Shown one piece after another: positions 25,206 through 33,533 of a DNA stretch of 64,000 bases (positions are counted from its first letter, which is position 1; every line of letters begins with the position of its first letter). Source of the stretch: DATLCF01 sp035526505 (lineage in GTDB: Bacteria > Patescibacteriota > Saccharimonadia > Saccharimonadales > UBA4665); the NCBI GenBank assembly GCA_035526505.1, contig DATLCF010000002.1, positions 493,013-557,012 of the forward strand, written 5' to 3'. The position numbers and the translations under genes were made by a program. The notes beneath the pieces were generated by a model. It saw nothing but the letters and a program-made list of their open reading frames with translations. It was not told the DNA's origin and did no database searches.

Positions 25206-26319
25206 CGACAACTGTTATAAGCCCTACCAACAGTAAAAGCAGTACAAAGCTAAACCCAACAATGCGTTCTTCGATCTCTTCGGACAAGGGTTTTTTGAGT
25301 GCCCGGGCCACCACCATCATAAATAGCCGGCCGCCGTCCAGTGCAGGAATAGGCAGCACATTCATAAGTGCTAGCGTGAGCGAAATAATAGCGATTATGA
25401 GCAGCACGAACTGATAGCCCAATAAACTACCGTCTTTGAGCAGTACAAAAATGCCAACCGGCCCCGAAACCTGTTCGGAGGCTTTAGCCGTATTGCCATG
25501 GAATAGTGCGCTTACGGCCGTGCCCAACCCCTGGAACGTGGCTACGGTAAACTGTTTGATCAGGCCTATGGCAACAATAGGCGCTGACCAGGTCGAACGT
25601 GTCAGACTATATTCAGTAGGTGAAATACCCAAATAGCCCTTGGGATTGCTGGTCTTTTGGCTAGCGGCCACCGTAGACGCGCTGCGCAGCTGTATGGTTA
25701 TGGTGCGGCTGCGGCCGTCGCGTGCATATTGTAATGCTATTTTTTGGCCCGCGTAATCTTTAGTGAGTTTTGGGAGTTGCTTGGCGTTATTTATCTGTTG
25801 CAAATGGCCCGGTGTGCCAATGGCTGTCAGTCGATCGCGCACCTGCAGCCCTGCCTGCTGTGCAGGCGAATCTTTTTCGACATAGCCCACTAGTACTTCG
25901 CTTTTAGACACCTTACTGTCCGATGCCACCGTAAACTGTTTATCAAGCAACTGCGGCATACCGGCCCAGGCTAGTATGGTCAGCAGCACGAAAGCTGCCA
26001 GTAGGTTCATACCCACCCCCGCCAACATAATTTTGGTTTTAGCACCAAAGCTTGCCGCCCCAAAACTACCCGGCGCAGTGTCGCTATCGTGTTCACCCTT
26101 GAGCTTTACAAAACCGCCAATAGGCAACCAGTTTAGGCTGAAATCGAAACGCTTGTCACCCTTGCCCACTTTGCGGCTCCAGGCCCGGGGCGGAAAACCA
26201 ATACCAAATTCTTCCACCTCCACCCCATTGCGTCGGGCGACAATAAAATGCCCAAACTCGTGCACTACCACCAGGCCGATGAACAAAATCAGGCCGATGA
26301 TCAGCAAAATAACAGACAT
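25186..26319 (-). CDS. rseP: site-2 protease RseP
   Basis: Intramembrane zinc protease that cleaves anti-sigma factors and remnant signal peptides. The 377-aa product has HEFGH in the first helix (about 21-25), a periplasmic-side PDZ domain (about 145-205) and the NVLPIPALDGG motif supplying the third zinc ligand. The ATG overlaps the uppS stop by one base (TAATG), so translation is coupled. In many bacteria the order is uppS-cdsA-dxr-rseP; here cdsA and dxr are missing from the locus. Confidence 0.96.
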   Translation of the reverse strand: MSVILLIIGLILFIGLVVVHEFGHFIVARRNGVEVEEFGIGFPPRAWSRKVGKGDKRFDFSLNWLPIGGFVKLKGEHDSDTAPGSFGAASFGAKTKIMLAGVGMNLLAAFVLLTILAWAGMPQLLDKQFTVASDSKVSKSEVLVGYVEKDSPAQQAGLQVRDRLTAIGTPGHLQQINNAKQLPKLTKDYAGQKIALQYARDGRSRTITIQLRSASTVAASQKTSNPKGYLGISPTEYSLTRSTWSAPIVAIGLIKQFTVATFQGLGTAVSALFHGNTAKASEQVSGPVGIFVLLKDGSLLGYQFVLLIIAIISLTLALMNVLPIPALDGGRLFMMVVARALKKPLSEEIEERIVGFSFVLLLLLVGLITVVDVRRFF

Positions 26320-27020
26320 TACGTACCGAACCTCCGTTGGCGGTTAGTATATTCTTGTATTGCAGCGCGGAGACTTTCTTCGGTAAAATCCGGCCAATAC
26401 TCTTTCGTGAATAACAGCTCACTGTATGCAGACTCCCACAGCATAAAGTTACTGAGCCGCTGTTCGCCGGAGGTACGAATGACCAAATCAAGCGGTGGCA
26501 CATCGGGCGCGTACAAAAACTGTCCAATAAGTTCTGGTGTGATATCATCGGGCCGAAAGCCAGCAGCGGCAATCCGTTTAACGGCTTCGACAATTTCTTG
26601 CTGGCCGCCATAGTCCAAGCAAAGCAGTAAGGTGCCCCGCTGATTATCTTTGGTAAGTTCCTCGGCCTCATGGATAGCCCGAACCATCGCCTTGCCCAAG
26701 CGCAGCTTAGAGCCCACAACGCGCAAGCGAACACCTTCGCGGTTGAGTTCGCGCACTTCATGCTGCAATACCCACATACACAGCTTCATCAGGTCCTTGA
26801 CTTCGCTGCGCTCCCGGTTCCAGTTCTCGGACGAAAACATATAGGCGGATACATAGTTGACGCCCTGTTTGAATGCGGAGTTCACAATATTTTTGAGGTT
26901 CGTATATCCCTGGCGATGCCCTTCACTAACAGGCATATGATGCTCACGCGCCCAACGGCGATTACCGTCGAGTATCAAACCCAAATGCCGTGGCGCCCCC
27001 ACTGTACTCGTCTCTGTCAT
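26319..27020 (-). CDS. uppS: isoprenyl (undecaprenyl) diphosphate synthase
   Basis: cis-Prenyltransferase making the C55 lipid carrier for wall precursors. The 233-aa protein has motif I LILDGNRRWA with the catalytic Asp, SSENWNR, and the C-terminal DLVIRTSGEQRLSNFMLWESAYSE signature. Length is normal. It follows frr by 48 bp and is coupled to rseP. Its presence shows that this cell assembles polyprenyl-linked envelope polymers. Confidence 0.97.
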   Translation of the reverse strand: MTETSTVGAPRHLGLILDGNRRWAREHHMPVSEGHRQGYTNLKNIVNSAFKQGVNYVSAYMFSSENWNRERSEVKDLMKLCMWVLQHEVRELNREGVRLRVVGSKLRLGKAMVRAIHEAEELTKDNQRGTLLLCLDYGGQQEIVEAVKRIAAAGFRPDDITPELIGQFLYAPDVPPLDLVIRTSGEQRLSNFMLWESAYSELLFTKEYWPDFTEESLRAAIQEYTNRQRRFGT

Positions 27021-27068
27021 TATCCTTATTGTACCAAGTGCCTGTCATTTGCCCTAGGGCAAATAGGC

Positions 27069-27632
27069 CTATAAGGTCATAATTTCAGCTTCTTTGGCCT
27101 TGGCTGCAGCTTCGGCGTCGGCCTTGGCACTGTTCATGGCCTCATCCACTTGTTTCTCCAGCCGTTTAGCATCATCTTCGCCAATTGCCTTATCTTTTTT
27201 AGCCTTATCAATAGCATCCATGGCATCATGGCGAACGCCACGCAGGCGCACCATACAATCTTCTACCTTACCGCCCAGCAGCTTTACAAACTCGCGCCGG
27301 CGTTCTTCGGTGAGGGGGGGTATAGGTACACGCACTACGCGACCATCATCACTGGGGTTGAGCCCCAGGCTGGGGTTATCGCGGATAGCGCCGGCAATCG
27401 CCTGTAGGTTATTAGGGTCAAACGGCGTAATTTGTAACAGCTGTGCTTCAGGCGCAGTTACGGTTGCCACCTGGATAAGCGGCATAGGCGTACCATATGC
27501 CGTAACAGTCACACCATCCAGCATACTGGGATGGGCCCGGCCGGTGCGGACTTTTTTAAGCTCTTCGTCCAAATGCGCTGCAGCGCCCTGGAACTTTTTT
27601 TTGGCGTCTTCGACAATTTGGCTTGGGTTCAT
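27069..27632 (-). CDS. frr: ribosome recycling factor
   Basis: With EF-G splits the ribosome after termination. The 187-aa product matches RRF from end to end (KVRTGRAHPSMLDG, LTEERRREFVKL, VRHDAMDAIDK). AAGGA lies 6 nt before the ATG, and two overlapping -10 like hexamers (TATAAT and TATAAG, 27643-27659) lie between it and the tsf terminator, so frr begins its own transcript. The usual upstream neighbour pyrH is absent from the locus. Confidence 0.97.
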   Translation of the reverse strand: MNPSQIVEDAKKKFQGAAAHLDEELKKVRTGRAHPSMLDGVTVTAYGTPMPLIQVATVTAPEAQLLQITPFDPNNLQAIAGAIRDNPSLGLNPSDDGRVVRVPIPPLTEERRREFVKLLGGKVEDCMVRLRGVRHDAMDAIDKAKKDKAIGEDDAKRLEKQVDEAMNSAKADAEAAAKAKEAEIMTL

Positions 27633-27664
27633 ACATTTCCTTGCTTATACCGGTATTATACCGT

Positions 27665-27698
27665 AAAACAACGAGCCGGAGTTCCAGCTCGTTGTTTT
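27665..27698 (-). terminator. rpsB-tsf terminator
   Basis: A 12-bp stem AAAACAACGAGC / GCTCGTTGTTTT with a 10-nt loop directly after tsf; T-run on the minus-strand side. It isolates rpsB-tsf from frr. Confidence 0.9.
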
Positions 27699-27710
27699 CC
27701 AAGAAGGGCT

Positions 27711-28310
27711 TTATTCGGTTACTTCGCCTAAGGCCATGCGGCTAAAACGACGGACCACAATGTTCTCACCCAGCTTGGCAACAGTCTCTTTTAGGTACAA
27801 TCCCACGGTCTGGTCCGGATTCTTGATATAAGCCTGCTCTAACAAGCATCGCTCAGCAAAGTGCTTTTTAAGCATTCCGTCGACAATTTGGGGCACCATG
27901 TTTTCCGGCTTGCCCTCGGCTTTTACCTTTTCGGTAAATTCGGCCTCGGCTTTTGCGCGCACGTCAGCCGGTACATCGTCGAGCTTGATATATTCCGGTG
28001 CACTGGCAGCAATGTGCATGGCAACATCGTGGACAAATGTCTTGAAGTCGTCGGTGCGGGTTACAAAATCGGTTTCGCAGTTTACTTCTACTAACACACC
28101 AATGCGACCGCTGTGTACATAGCTTTCTACCAAGCCTTCGCGGGCTTCACGTTCGCCTTTTTTCTCGGCCTTGGTCAGGCCCTTTTTGCGCATGGCTTCC
28201 AGCGCTTGGTCAAAATTACCGTTGGCTTCTTCCAGTGCCTTTTTGGCGTCGGTCATACCCACGCCAGTCAGCTCACGCAATCGTTTGATTTCTGTAATAT
28301 CTACAGCCAT
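27711..28310 (-). CDS. tsf: elongation factor Ts
   Basis: Nucleotide exchange factor for EF-Tu. The 199-aa protein has the N-terminal UBA-like domain (LRELTGVGMTDAKKALEEANGN) and the core signature NCETDFVTRTDDF. It is the short type with a single core subdomain. It begins directly after rpsB, the universal gene order, and is closed by a strong terminator. Confidence 0.97.
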   Translation of the reverse strand: MAVDITEIKRLRELTGVGMTDAKKALEEANGNFDQALEAMRKKGLTKAEKKGEREAREGLVESYVHSGRIGVLVEVNCETDFVTRTDDFKTFVHDVAMHIAASAPEYIKLDDVPADVRAKAEAEFTEKVKAEGKPENMVPQIVDGMLKKHFAERCLLEQAYIKNPDQTVGLYLKETVAKLGENIVVRRFSRMALGEVTE

Positions 28311-28311
28311 G

Positions 28312-29061
28312 TTATTCCCCCTGCGTTTCCGCTTCCTTAGCTTCGTCTTTGTCGGGTGCAGCCTTGGCGCCCTTGGTGCGACCCTGTGCGATTACTTGCT
28401 TTACGTAGTCTACGATAAGTTGAATCGTCTTGATGGCATCGTCGTTACATGGGACTGGGTATGTAACCTGACTGGGATCAGCATTAGTATCTACCAATGC
28501 GACAATTGGTACACCAAGTTTGCGCGCCTCTTTGACCGCATTGACATCGTGGACAATGTCGATAATAAACACGGCACCCGGGCGGGCAGACATGTTTTTG
28601 ATACCGCCATAAATCTCGTTCATGGCGTCGATTTCTTCTTGGAAACGCTGGACTTCCAGCTTACTGTACTTGTTGGCTAATTCACCCGAAGCCATTTTGG
28701 TTTCAAGATCTTGCAAATGCTTAATCCGGCCGCTAATGGTTGGCCAGTTAGTAAGCATACCGCCCAGCCAACGCTCGGTTACAAAGGGCATGTTGGCGTC
28801 TTCGGCAGCGGCTTTGACAATATCCTGCGCCTGGCGCTTGGTGCCTACGAACAATACTTGCTTGCCTTCGGCAGCGGTTTTTTCCAGAAACGCCAAGGCG
28901 ACTTCCAGGCCTTCGACCGTCTTGGTCAGATCAATAATATGGCTGCCGCCACGCTTGCTGTGAATAAATGGCGCCATTTTAGGGTGCCAACGGCTAGTTT
29001 TGTGGCCAAAGTGTGCCCCGGCCTCTAATAGTTTTTTAATGTCTACATCAACAGTAGCCAT
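28312..29061 (-). CDS. rpsB: 30S ribosomal protein S2
   Basis: Small-subunit protein S2, 249 aa, with AGAHFGHKTSRWHPKMAPFI near the N-terminus and the typical VPIVALVDTNADPSQVTYPVPCNDDA stretch in its second half. The C-terminus has a charged extension. AAGGA lies 10 nt before the ATG. Upstream is a leader that can form a 10-bp hairpin, a candidate autoregulatory site. First gene of rpsB-tsf. Confidence 0.97.
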   Translation of the reverse strand: MATVDVDIKKLLEAGAHFGHKTSRWHPKMAPFIHSKRGGSHIIDLTKTVEGLEVALAFLEKTAAEGKQVLFVGTKRQAQDIVKAAAEDANMPFVTERWLGGMLTNWPTISGRIKHLQDLETKMASGELANKYSKLEVQRFQEEIDAMNEIYGGIKNMSARPGAVFIIDIVHDVNAVKEARKLGVPIVALVDTNADPSQVTYPVPCNDDAIKTIQLIVDYVKQVIAQGRTKGAKAAPDKDEAKEAETQGE

Positions 29062-29090
29062 GTGTCATGTCCTTTCTCTTCGTTTGGGGG

Positions 29091-29120
29091 CCCGTACCAA
29101 CCTACACGGTTTGGTACAGG
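29091..29120 (-). promoter_or_regulatory. hairpin in the rpsB leader
   Basis: Arms cccgtaccaa (29091-29100) and ttggtacagg (29111-29120) form a 10-bp stem with a 10-nt loop, ending 29 nt before the rpsB ATG. TTACAT and ATATAT spaced by 17 bp just upstream are a plausible promoter, so the hairpin would be in the 5' leader. There is no T-run, so it is not a simple terminator. Confidence 0.6.
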
Positions 29121-29194
29121 AGGATATATTCCCAAACTGCTTACTTATGTAATGTACCTATAGTAACAGATTAGCATCTCTTGCACAACCCTGC

Positions 29195-29223
29195 TTGACC
29201 AGAGAGCAACAGATGTGTATACT
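29195..29223 (+). promoter_or_regulatory. promoter of rpmE
   Basis: TTGACC (29195-29200), a 17-bp spacer and TATACT (29218-29223). The transcript start is expected at about 29230, 6 nt before the ATG at 29236. An in-frame ATG at 29215 lies inside the promoter and so cannot be the start. Confidence 0.8.
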
Positions 29224-29235
29224 TGGAACCTGACT

Positions 29236-29589
29236 ATGAAAAAAGATCTACACCCCAACAATTATCGCGCCGTAGTGTTTCAGGACCTCAACAACGACTT
29301 TTCGTTCTTGACCCGTTCCACTGTGGCTAGTGACGAAACCGTCAAGTGGCAAGACGGCAAAGAATACCCGCTGGTTAAAGTACACATTACCAGTGCTTCG
29401 CACCCCTTCTTTACCGGTGAAGAGCGTGTGCTTGACATTGAAGGCCGCGTTGACAAGTTTAAGGCCCGTGCCCGTGCTGCCGAAGCCGCCCGCGAAAGCC
29501 GCGCCAATGCCGCCAAAAAACAGGCAGCCCGCAAGGCAGCTAAGGCCGAAAAAGCCGAATCCAAGAAAACCACTGAACCTACACGCTAG
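29236..29589 (+). CDS. rpmE: 50S ribosomal protein L31 (type B)
   Basis: Large-subunit protein L31 of the zinc-free type B: MKKDLHPNNYRAVVFQDLN, with HPFFTGEERVLDIEGRVDKF, and no CxxC pair. The 117-aa product has a C-terminal extension of about 35 residues rich in Ala, Lys and Arg that is not part of the core. The start follows from the promoter position; there is no Shine-Dalgarno and the leader is about 6 nt. A hairpin terminator follows 14 nt after the stop. Confidence 0.94.
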   Translation: MKKDLHPNNYRAVVFQDLNNDFSFLTRSTVASDETVKWQDGKEYPLVKVHITSASHPFFTGEERVLDIEGRVDKFKARARAAEAARESRANAAKKQAARKAAKAEKAESKKTTEPTR

Positions 29590-29603
29590 CTATCAAGCCT
29601 AAT

Positions 29604-29643
29604 AACCGCCCCCATTTCGCAAGAATAAGGGGCGGTTCTTTAT
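29604..29643 (+). terminator. rpmE terminator
   Basis: Stem AACCGCCCC / GGGGCGGTT with a 16-nt loop, followed by TTCTTTAT. Confidence 0.85.
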
Positions 29644-29665
29644 ATGCTAAGCTAAGAAATAAGAT

Positions 29666-30724
29666 ATGGAACAAAAAGAACAGCACCTCCGCGAAGAATT
29701 CCAGCAGCTTGAAGAGCGTTTAGCCGACCCAGCTATTTTTAGCTCCAAAGAGTACCCTCGGCTCGCCAAACGTCGGCAAGCGCTAGAGAACACACTTGCG
29801 CTCTTTGATACGCGTCTGCAGCTGCAAAAAAGCCAACAAGAGGCACAGGAGTTGGCGCGCAGTACCGATGCTGAAATGGCGGTGCTAGCCCAAAGCGAAT
29901 TGGAAGAAATTACGCAAAATATAACCGTTAACGATACGGCCCTGCAAGAAGCCCTTACTCCTAAAGACCCTAACGACGACCGTGATGTGGTTATAGAAAT
30001 TCGGGCTGCAGCCGGTGGCGACGAAGCCAGCCTATTTGCGGCAGACTTATATCGTATGTACATACGCTGGGCCGAACGACACCAGTTTAAGGCAGAGCTT
30101 GTCAGCGAAAGCCCGAGCGAAGTTGGCGGGTTTAAAGAAATTATTTTTGGGGTGCACGGCGAAGATATATATAAACAACTTAGGTTTGAAGCTGGCGTGC
30201 ATCGCGTACAGCGTGTCCCCAGCACCGAAAGCCAGGGGCGCATCCACACTTCTACGGTCACGGTTGCAGTACTACCCGAAGCAGAAGAAACCGATATCGA
30301 AATTGGCCCGAACGATTTACGCATTGACGTATATCGCTCCAGCGGGCATGGCGGTCAGAGCGTTAATACAACCGACTCTGCGGTGCGTATTACACACTTG
30401 CCAACTGGCATTGTGGTAACCTGCCAGGACGAAAAATCACAGATTAAAAACAAAGAAAAAGCCATGGGCGTATTACGTGCCAGACTGCTGGCCTTAAAGA
30501 TTGACGAAGAACAAAAACAGCTCAGCGACGCTCGTAAAAAGCTTATTGGTTCTGGTGATCGTTCTGAAAAAATCCGCACGTACAACTTCCCGCAAGACCG
30601 TATTACCGATCACCGCATTGGCTATTCGCGCAGCAATATTCCCGGCGCGCTCAATGGCGAAATCGATGACATTGTCGAGCAGCTACAGGCCTTTGAACGC
30701 CGGCTTATTAGCAACGAGTCGTGA
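29666..30724 (+). CDS. prfA: peptide chain release factor 1
   Basis: Terminates at UAA and UAG. The 352-aa protein has the codon-recognition tripeptide as PST (RVPSTESQGRIHTS, PxT family) and the GGQ loop SGHGGQSVNTTDSAVR. The start lacks a clear Shine-Dalgarno (AATAAGAT precedes the ATG). Its stop TGA overlaps the prmC GTG start, the common prfA-prmC coupling that pairs a release factor with its methylase. Confidence 0.98.
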   Translation: MEQKEQHLREEFQQLEERLADPAIFSSKEYPRLAKRRQALENTLALFDTRLQLQKSQQEAQELARSTDAEMAVLAQSELEEITQNITVNDTALQEALTPKDPNDDRDVVIEIRAAAGGDEASLFAADLYRMYIRWAERHQFKAELVSESPSEVGGFKEIIFGVHGEDIYKQLRFEAGVHRVQRVPSTESQGRIHTSTVTVAVLPEAEETDIEIGPNDLRIDVYRSSGHGGQSVNTTDSAVRITHLPTGIVVTCQDEKSQIKNKEKAMGVLRARLLALKIDEEQKQLSDARKKLIGSGDRSEKIRTYNFPQDRITDHRIGYSRSNIPGALNGEIDDIVEQLQAFERRLISNES

Positions 30725-31524
30725 GCATTCAGCAGTTCCTTCGGCAAGCCACCCAGCAGCTGACTACTGCAGGCATAGAGACCGCTCGGCTGGATGTTTT
30801 AGTATTGCTGGAAGATGTTTTGGGCCAGGACCGCGCGCATTTGCTGGCACATCCCGAGCAGGTTATAGCACCAAATCAATGCACCATATTGAACAAAAAA
30901 ATTGTTCGGCGGCAAAAACACGAGCCGCTCGCCTATATCAGGGGTAAAGCTATGTTTTATGGCCGTGAGTTCAGTGTTAATAGGCACGTACTCGTACCCC
31001 GTCCAGAAACCGAAAGCCTGGTTGATTTGCTTAAAAAAATACACCTCCCCGACCCGGTATACATTGCCGACATCGGCACCGGTTCCGGCTGTCTAGGCAT
31101 AACTGCCGCCCTTGAATTGCCGGGATGCACAGCCGACTTATACGACGTCAGTACGAGCGCCCTAGCAATTGCCAAGCGTAATGCTCAATCTCATGCCATT
31201 AAAGCACACTGCTATACCCAAAACTTGCTCGAACATATCCACGGCCACTACGACGCAGTACTCGCTAACCTGCCATATGTACCGGACAATCTGCCCATTA
31301 ACCAGGCAGCAGCTTTTGAACCGCAGAAAGCACTTTTTGCCGGACCCGATGGGCTGAAGCTATATCGAACCTTGTGGCAACAGCTTGCGCCAACCGATGT
31401 AAGGTATATTATTACGGAATCGTTCCCAAGCCAGCACCATGCTCTGGCGCTCCTGGCCCGGCATGCAGGCTACCAGCTTGAACGTACTGCAGTTTTCGGC
31501 CAGCTCTTTAGCCGATGTATTTAA
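30721..31524 (+). CDS. prmC: release factor glutamine methyltransferase
   Basis: Methylates the Gln of the GGQ loop in RF1 and RF2. The 267-aa protein has a helical N-terminal domain, the SAM motif ADIGTGSGCLGITAALE (about 115-132) and the catalytic motif in DAVLANLPYVPDN. The usual NPPY is NLPY here, leaving the Asn and Tyr but replacing the first Pro. Start GTG overlaps the prfA stop by 4 nt. Its stop overlaps that of the convergent HtrA gene by 4 nt. Confidence 0.95.
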   Translation: MSIQQFLRQATQQLTTAGIETARLDVLVLLEDVLGQDRAHLLAHPEQVIAPNQCTILNKKIVRRQKHEPLAYIRGKAMFYGREFSVNRHVLVPRPETESLVDLLKKIHLPDPVYIADIGTGSGCLGITAALELPGCTADLYDVSTSALAIAKRNAQSHAIKAHCYTQNLLEHIHGHYDAVLANLPYVPDNLPINQAAAFEPQKALFAGPDGLKLYRTLWQQLAPTDVRYIITESFPSQHHALALLARHAGYQLERTAVFGQLFSRCI

Positions 31525-32777
31525 GCATCAGTTGGGGCTGCGCCTAAAGTCACGCTAACAGTCTGCTGCTTGCCGTTGCGTATGAGGGTCAGGGTTACTT
31601 TTTCGCCAACAGCGTGTTTGCCAAGCACTGCTGTCAAGCCATTGTTTTGGTCGATAGCAGTATCATTTACTTTTGTTATAATATCGCCCTCTTTAACTCC
31701 TGCTTTATCGGCGGGCCCCCCATCGATAACCGAATCTTGGCCTGTTAATGTGATGGGTGGGACATAGGCACCGCGTGTAACGCTGAGGTTATATTGTTTC
31801 GCAAGATCGTCAGTAAGGGTAATGTACACAATGCCAAGGTAGGGTCGCTGCAGCCGGCCGGTTTCTTTAACACTCTTGATAAGACCGCTGACGTCATTGA
31901 TAGGAATGGCAAATCCGATATTCTCGGCATTCCCGGCAACAGCCGTATTAATACCAATAACTTGGCCGTCCAGATTAACCAGCGGTCCACCCGAATTACC
32001 TTCGTTTATAGCGGCATCGGTTTGGAATAAATCTTCCAGGCTCTCGCTGTTACCACCACTGCTATCACTTGCCTGCACACTGCGGCCGTAACCGGAAATG
32101 ATACCGGAGGTTACCGTGTTCTGGAATTGTCCTAGGGCGTTACCTATAGCCACTACGGGGTCACCGACCTGCATTTTGCTGGAATCACCCACCTGTGCAG
32201 CTACCAGTTTCTTGCCTTTGGTATCCTGGATCTTCAAAAATGCGATATCGAGCGTATCGTTAGTACTGGTGCGCCCCACCACCTGTACATTGTCATATTC
32301 GGTACCATCAGAAAGTGTGACACTTACTTTAGTCGTACCTGTTGGTACTACGTGGCGATTCGTAATAATCAGTCCATTGGCAGAAATAATAATACCCGTC
32401 CCAGCACCTTGTTGTTCGGTAGGCTGGGAAAAACCCAAGAAACTGTTAGTACTCACCCCGGTACTGGTTGTATTAACCGATACTACGCTTTCGCCTACAG
32501 TTTTGGCGATATTGCTAATAAGCTGGCCTTGTGTCTTGAGCACAACCTGTTGCTTTTGTATTGTAGGCAATGCCTCCTGATTACGGCTCCCAAGCCACCC
32601 GCCTAGAAAACCGGCCGATGCGCTAATAATCAACAAAAAAGCAGCTACCAAAAACTTCATCTTGGGATGGTCGGCTGGTAGATTCTTTTTAACATTCTTA
32701 CCCGGCTGTATACCCGCGGGCTTTACAGACTCAGGCTCTAGTTCTGCGGCTGGTGGTTGAAATTCTTCTGCTATCAT
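31521..32777 (-). CDS. HtrA/DegP-like serine protease
   Basis: Membrane-anchored trypsin-like quality-control protease, 418 aa. A cytosolic Pro-rich stretch precedes one transmembrane helix (FLVAAFLLIISASAGFLGG, about 42-60). The catalytic triad is His in ITNRHVV, Asp in TLDIAFLKI and Ser in EGNSGGPL, followed by a single PDZ domain (about 310-410). It ends an LCP-membrane protein-HtrA run; the gap from the upstream gene is 6 nt. Confidence 0.95.
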   Translation of the reverse strand: MIAEEFQPPAAELEPESVKPAGIQPGKNVKKNLPADHPKMKFLVAAFLLIISASAGFLGGWLGSRNQEALPTIQKQQVVLKTQGQLISNIAKTVGESVVSVNTTSTGVSTNSFLGFSQPTEQQGAGTGIIISANGLIITNRHVVPTGTTKVSVTLSDGTEYDNVQVVGRTSTNDTLDIAFLKIQDTKGKKLVAAQVGDSSKMQVGDPVVAIGNALGQFQNTVTSGIISGYGRSVQASDSSGGNSESLEDLFQTDAAINEGNSGGPLVNLDGQVIGINTAVAGNAENIGFAIPINDVSGLIKSVKETGRLQRPYLGIVYITLTDDLAKQYNLSVTRGAYVPPITLTGQDSVIDGGPADKAGVKEGDIITKVNDTAIDQNNGLTAVLGKHAVGEKVTLTLIRNGKQQTVSVTLGAAPTDA

Positions 32778-32783
32778 AAGCGC

Positions 32784-33533
32784 CTACACTATCTTGCCGC
32801 CCCAATCGGAGAACACCACAACAATAAGCACTATCGCAAGCATGATAAACAGGAACTGCCGGCGAAGGTTCTGCGAAAGTTTACCGTGGTGATCAAGGTA
32901 ATACAGTACTCCCAAGCCATAACCAATAGAAAGCAGCAGCAGTGCTGGCTGCGACACGAGCCCATAGAACAGTAGCCAGTGTCCTAGTACCCACACTAAT
33001 GCCGCCCCAAAATATGCCCATGTATATGAAAGTAATTTTGCATATGGCTCGTCAAAACTATCAAAGAAGTGGCGTGCCGCCAAATAGCATATAAGCCCGG
33101 TACTCAGCACCAATCCATAGAGCGGACCTGAAGCCCAAGCGACGAACAAGGCCATAAGCCCACATAAAAACCCTATCATAGCCTGAAGCGACACCATTAT
33201 AGGTGTTGAGGCAGGCTTAATAGACACAAGCCACACGCCATACAAAAACGCCCACATAAACTGTAACGGCTGGCTACCGCTATGTATCATAAACAGCAAG
33301 ATAGATATGCCAACAATAATATCTATAGCATTTGCTCTAATATTGACCGGCCAAAAACGAGGACGCACTGCAAACATACGCCACTTACTTAACAAAATAA
33401 TAGCCAAGGCTAGCTGGATAAACTGGATTCTTACCAGAATGAATACCAGTAGTGGCAACAGTATGTTCAGACCCAGGTGAGCAAAGCCCGCGAAGCCGCT
33501 GGCTGGTTTAATCTTAGCTATAAGTGGTCTCAT
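32784..33533 (-). CDS. polytopic membrane protein, unknown
   Basis: A 249-aa very hydrophobic protein with about eight transmembrane helices and few charged residues. No motif is recognised. Its ATG overlaps the LCP stop by 4 nt and its stop is 6 nt before the HtrA start, so it is part of the LCP-HtrA operon. Envelope function is likely by context only. Confidence 0.8.
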   Translation of the reverse strand: MRPLIAKIKPASGFAGFAHLGLNILLPLLVFILVRIQFIQLALAIILLSKWRMFAVRPRFWPVNIRANAIDIIVGISILLFMIHSGSQPLQFMWAFLYGVWLVSIKPASTPIMVSLQAMIGFLCGLMALFVAWASGPLYGLVLSTGLICYLAARHFFDSFDEPYAKLLSYTWAYFGAALVWVLGHWLLFYGLVSQPALLLLSIGYGLGVLYYLDHHGKLSQNLRRQFLFIMLAIVLIVVVFSDWGGKIV

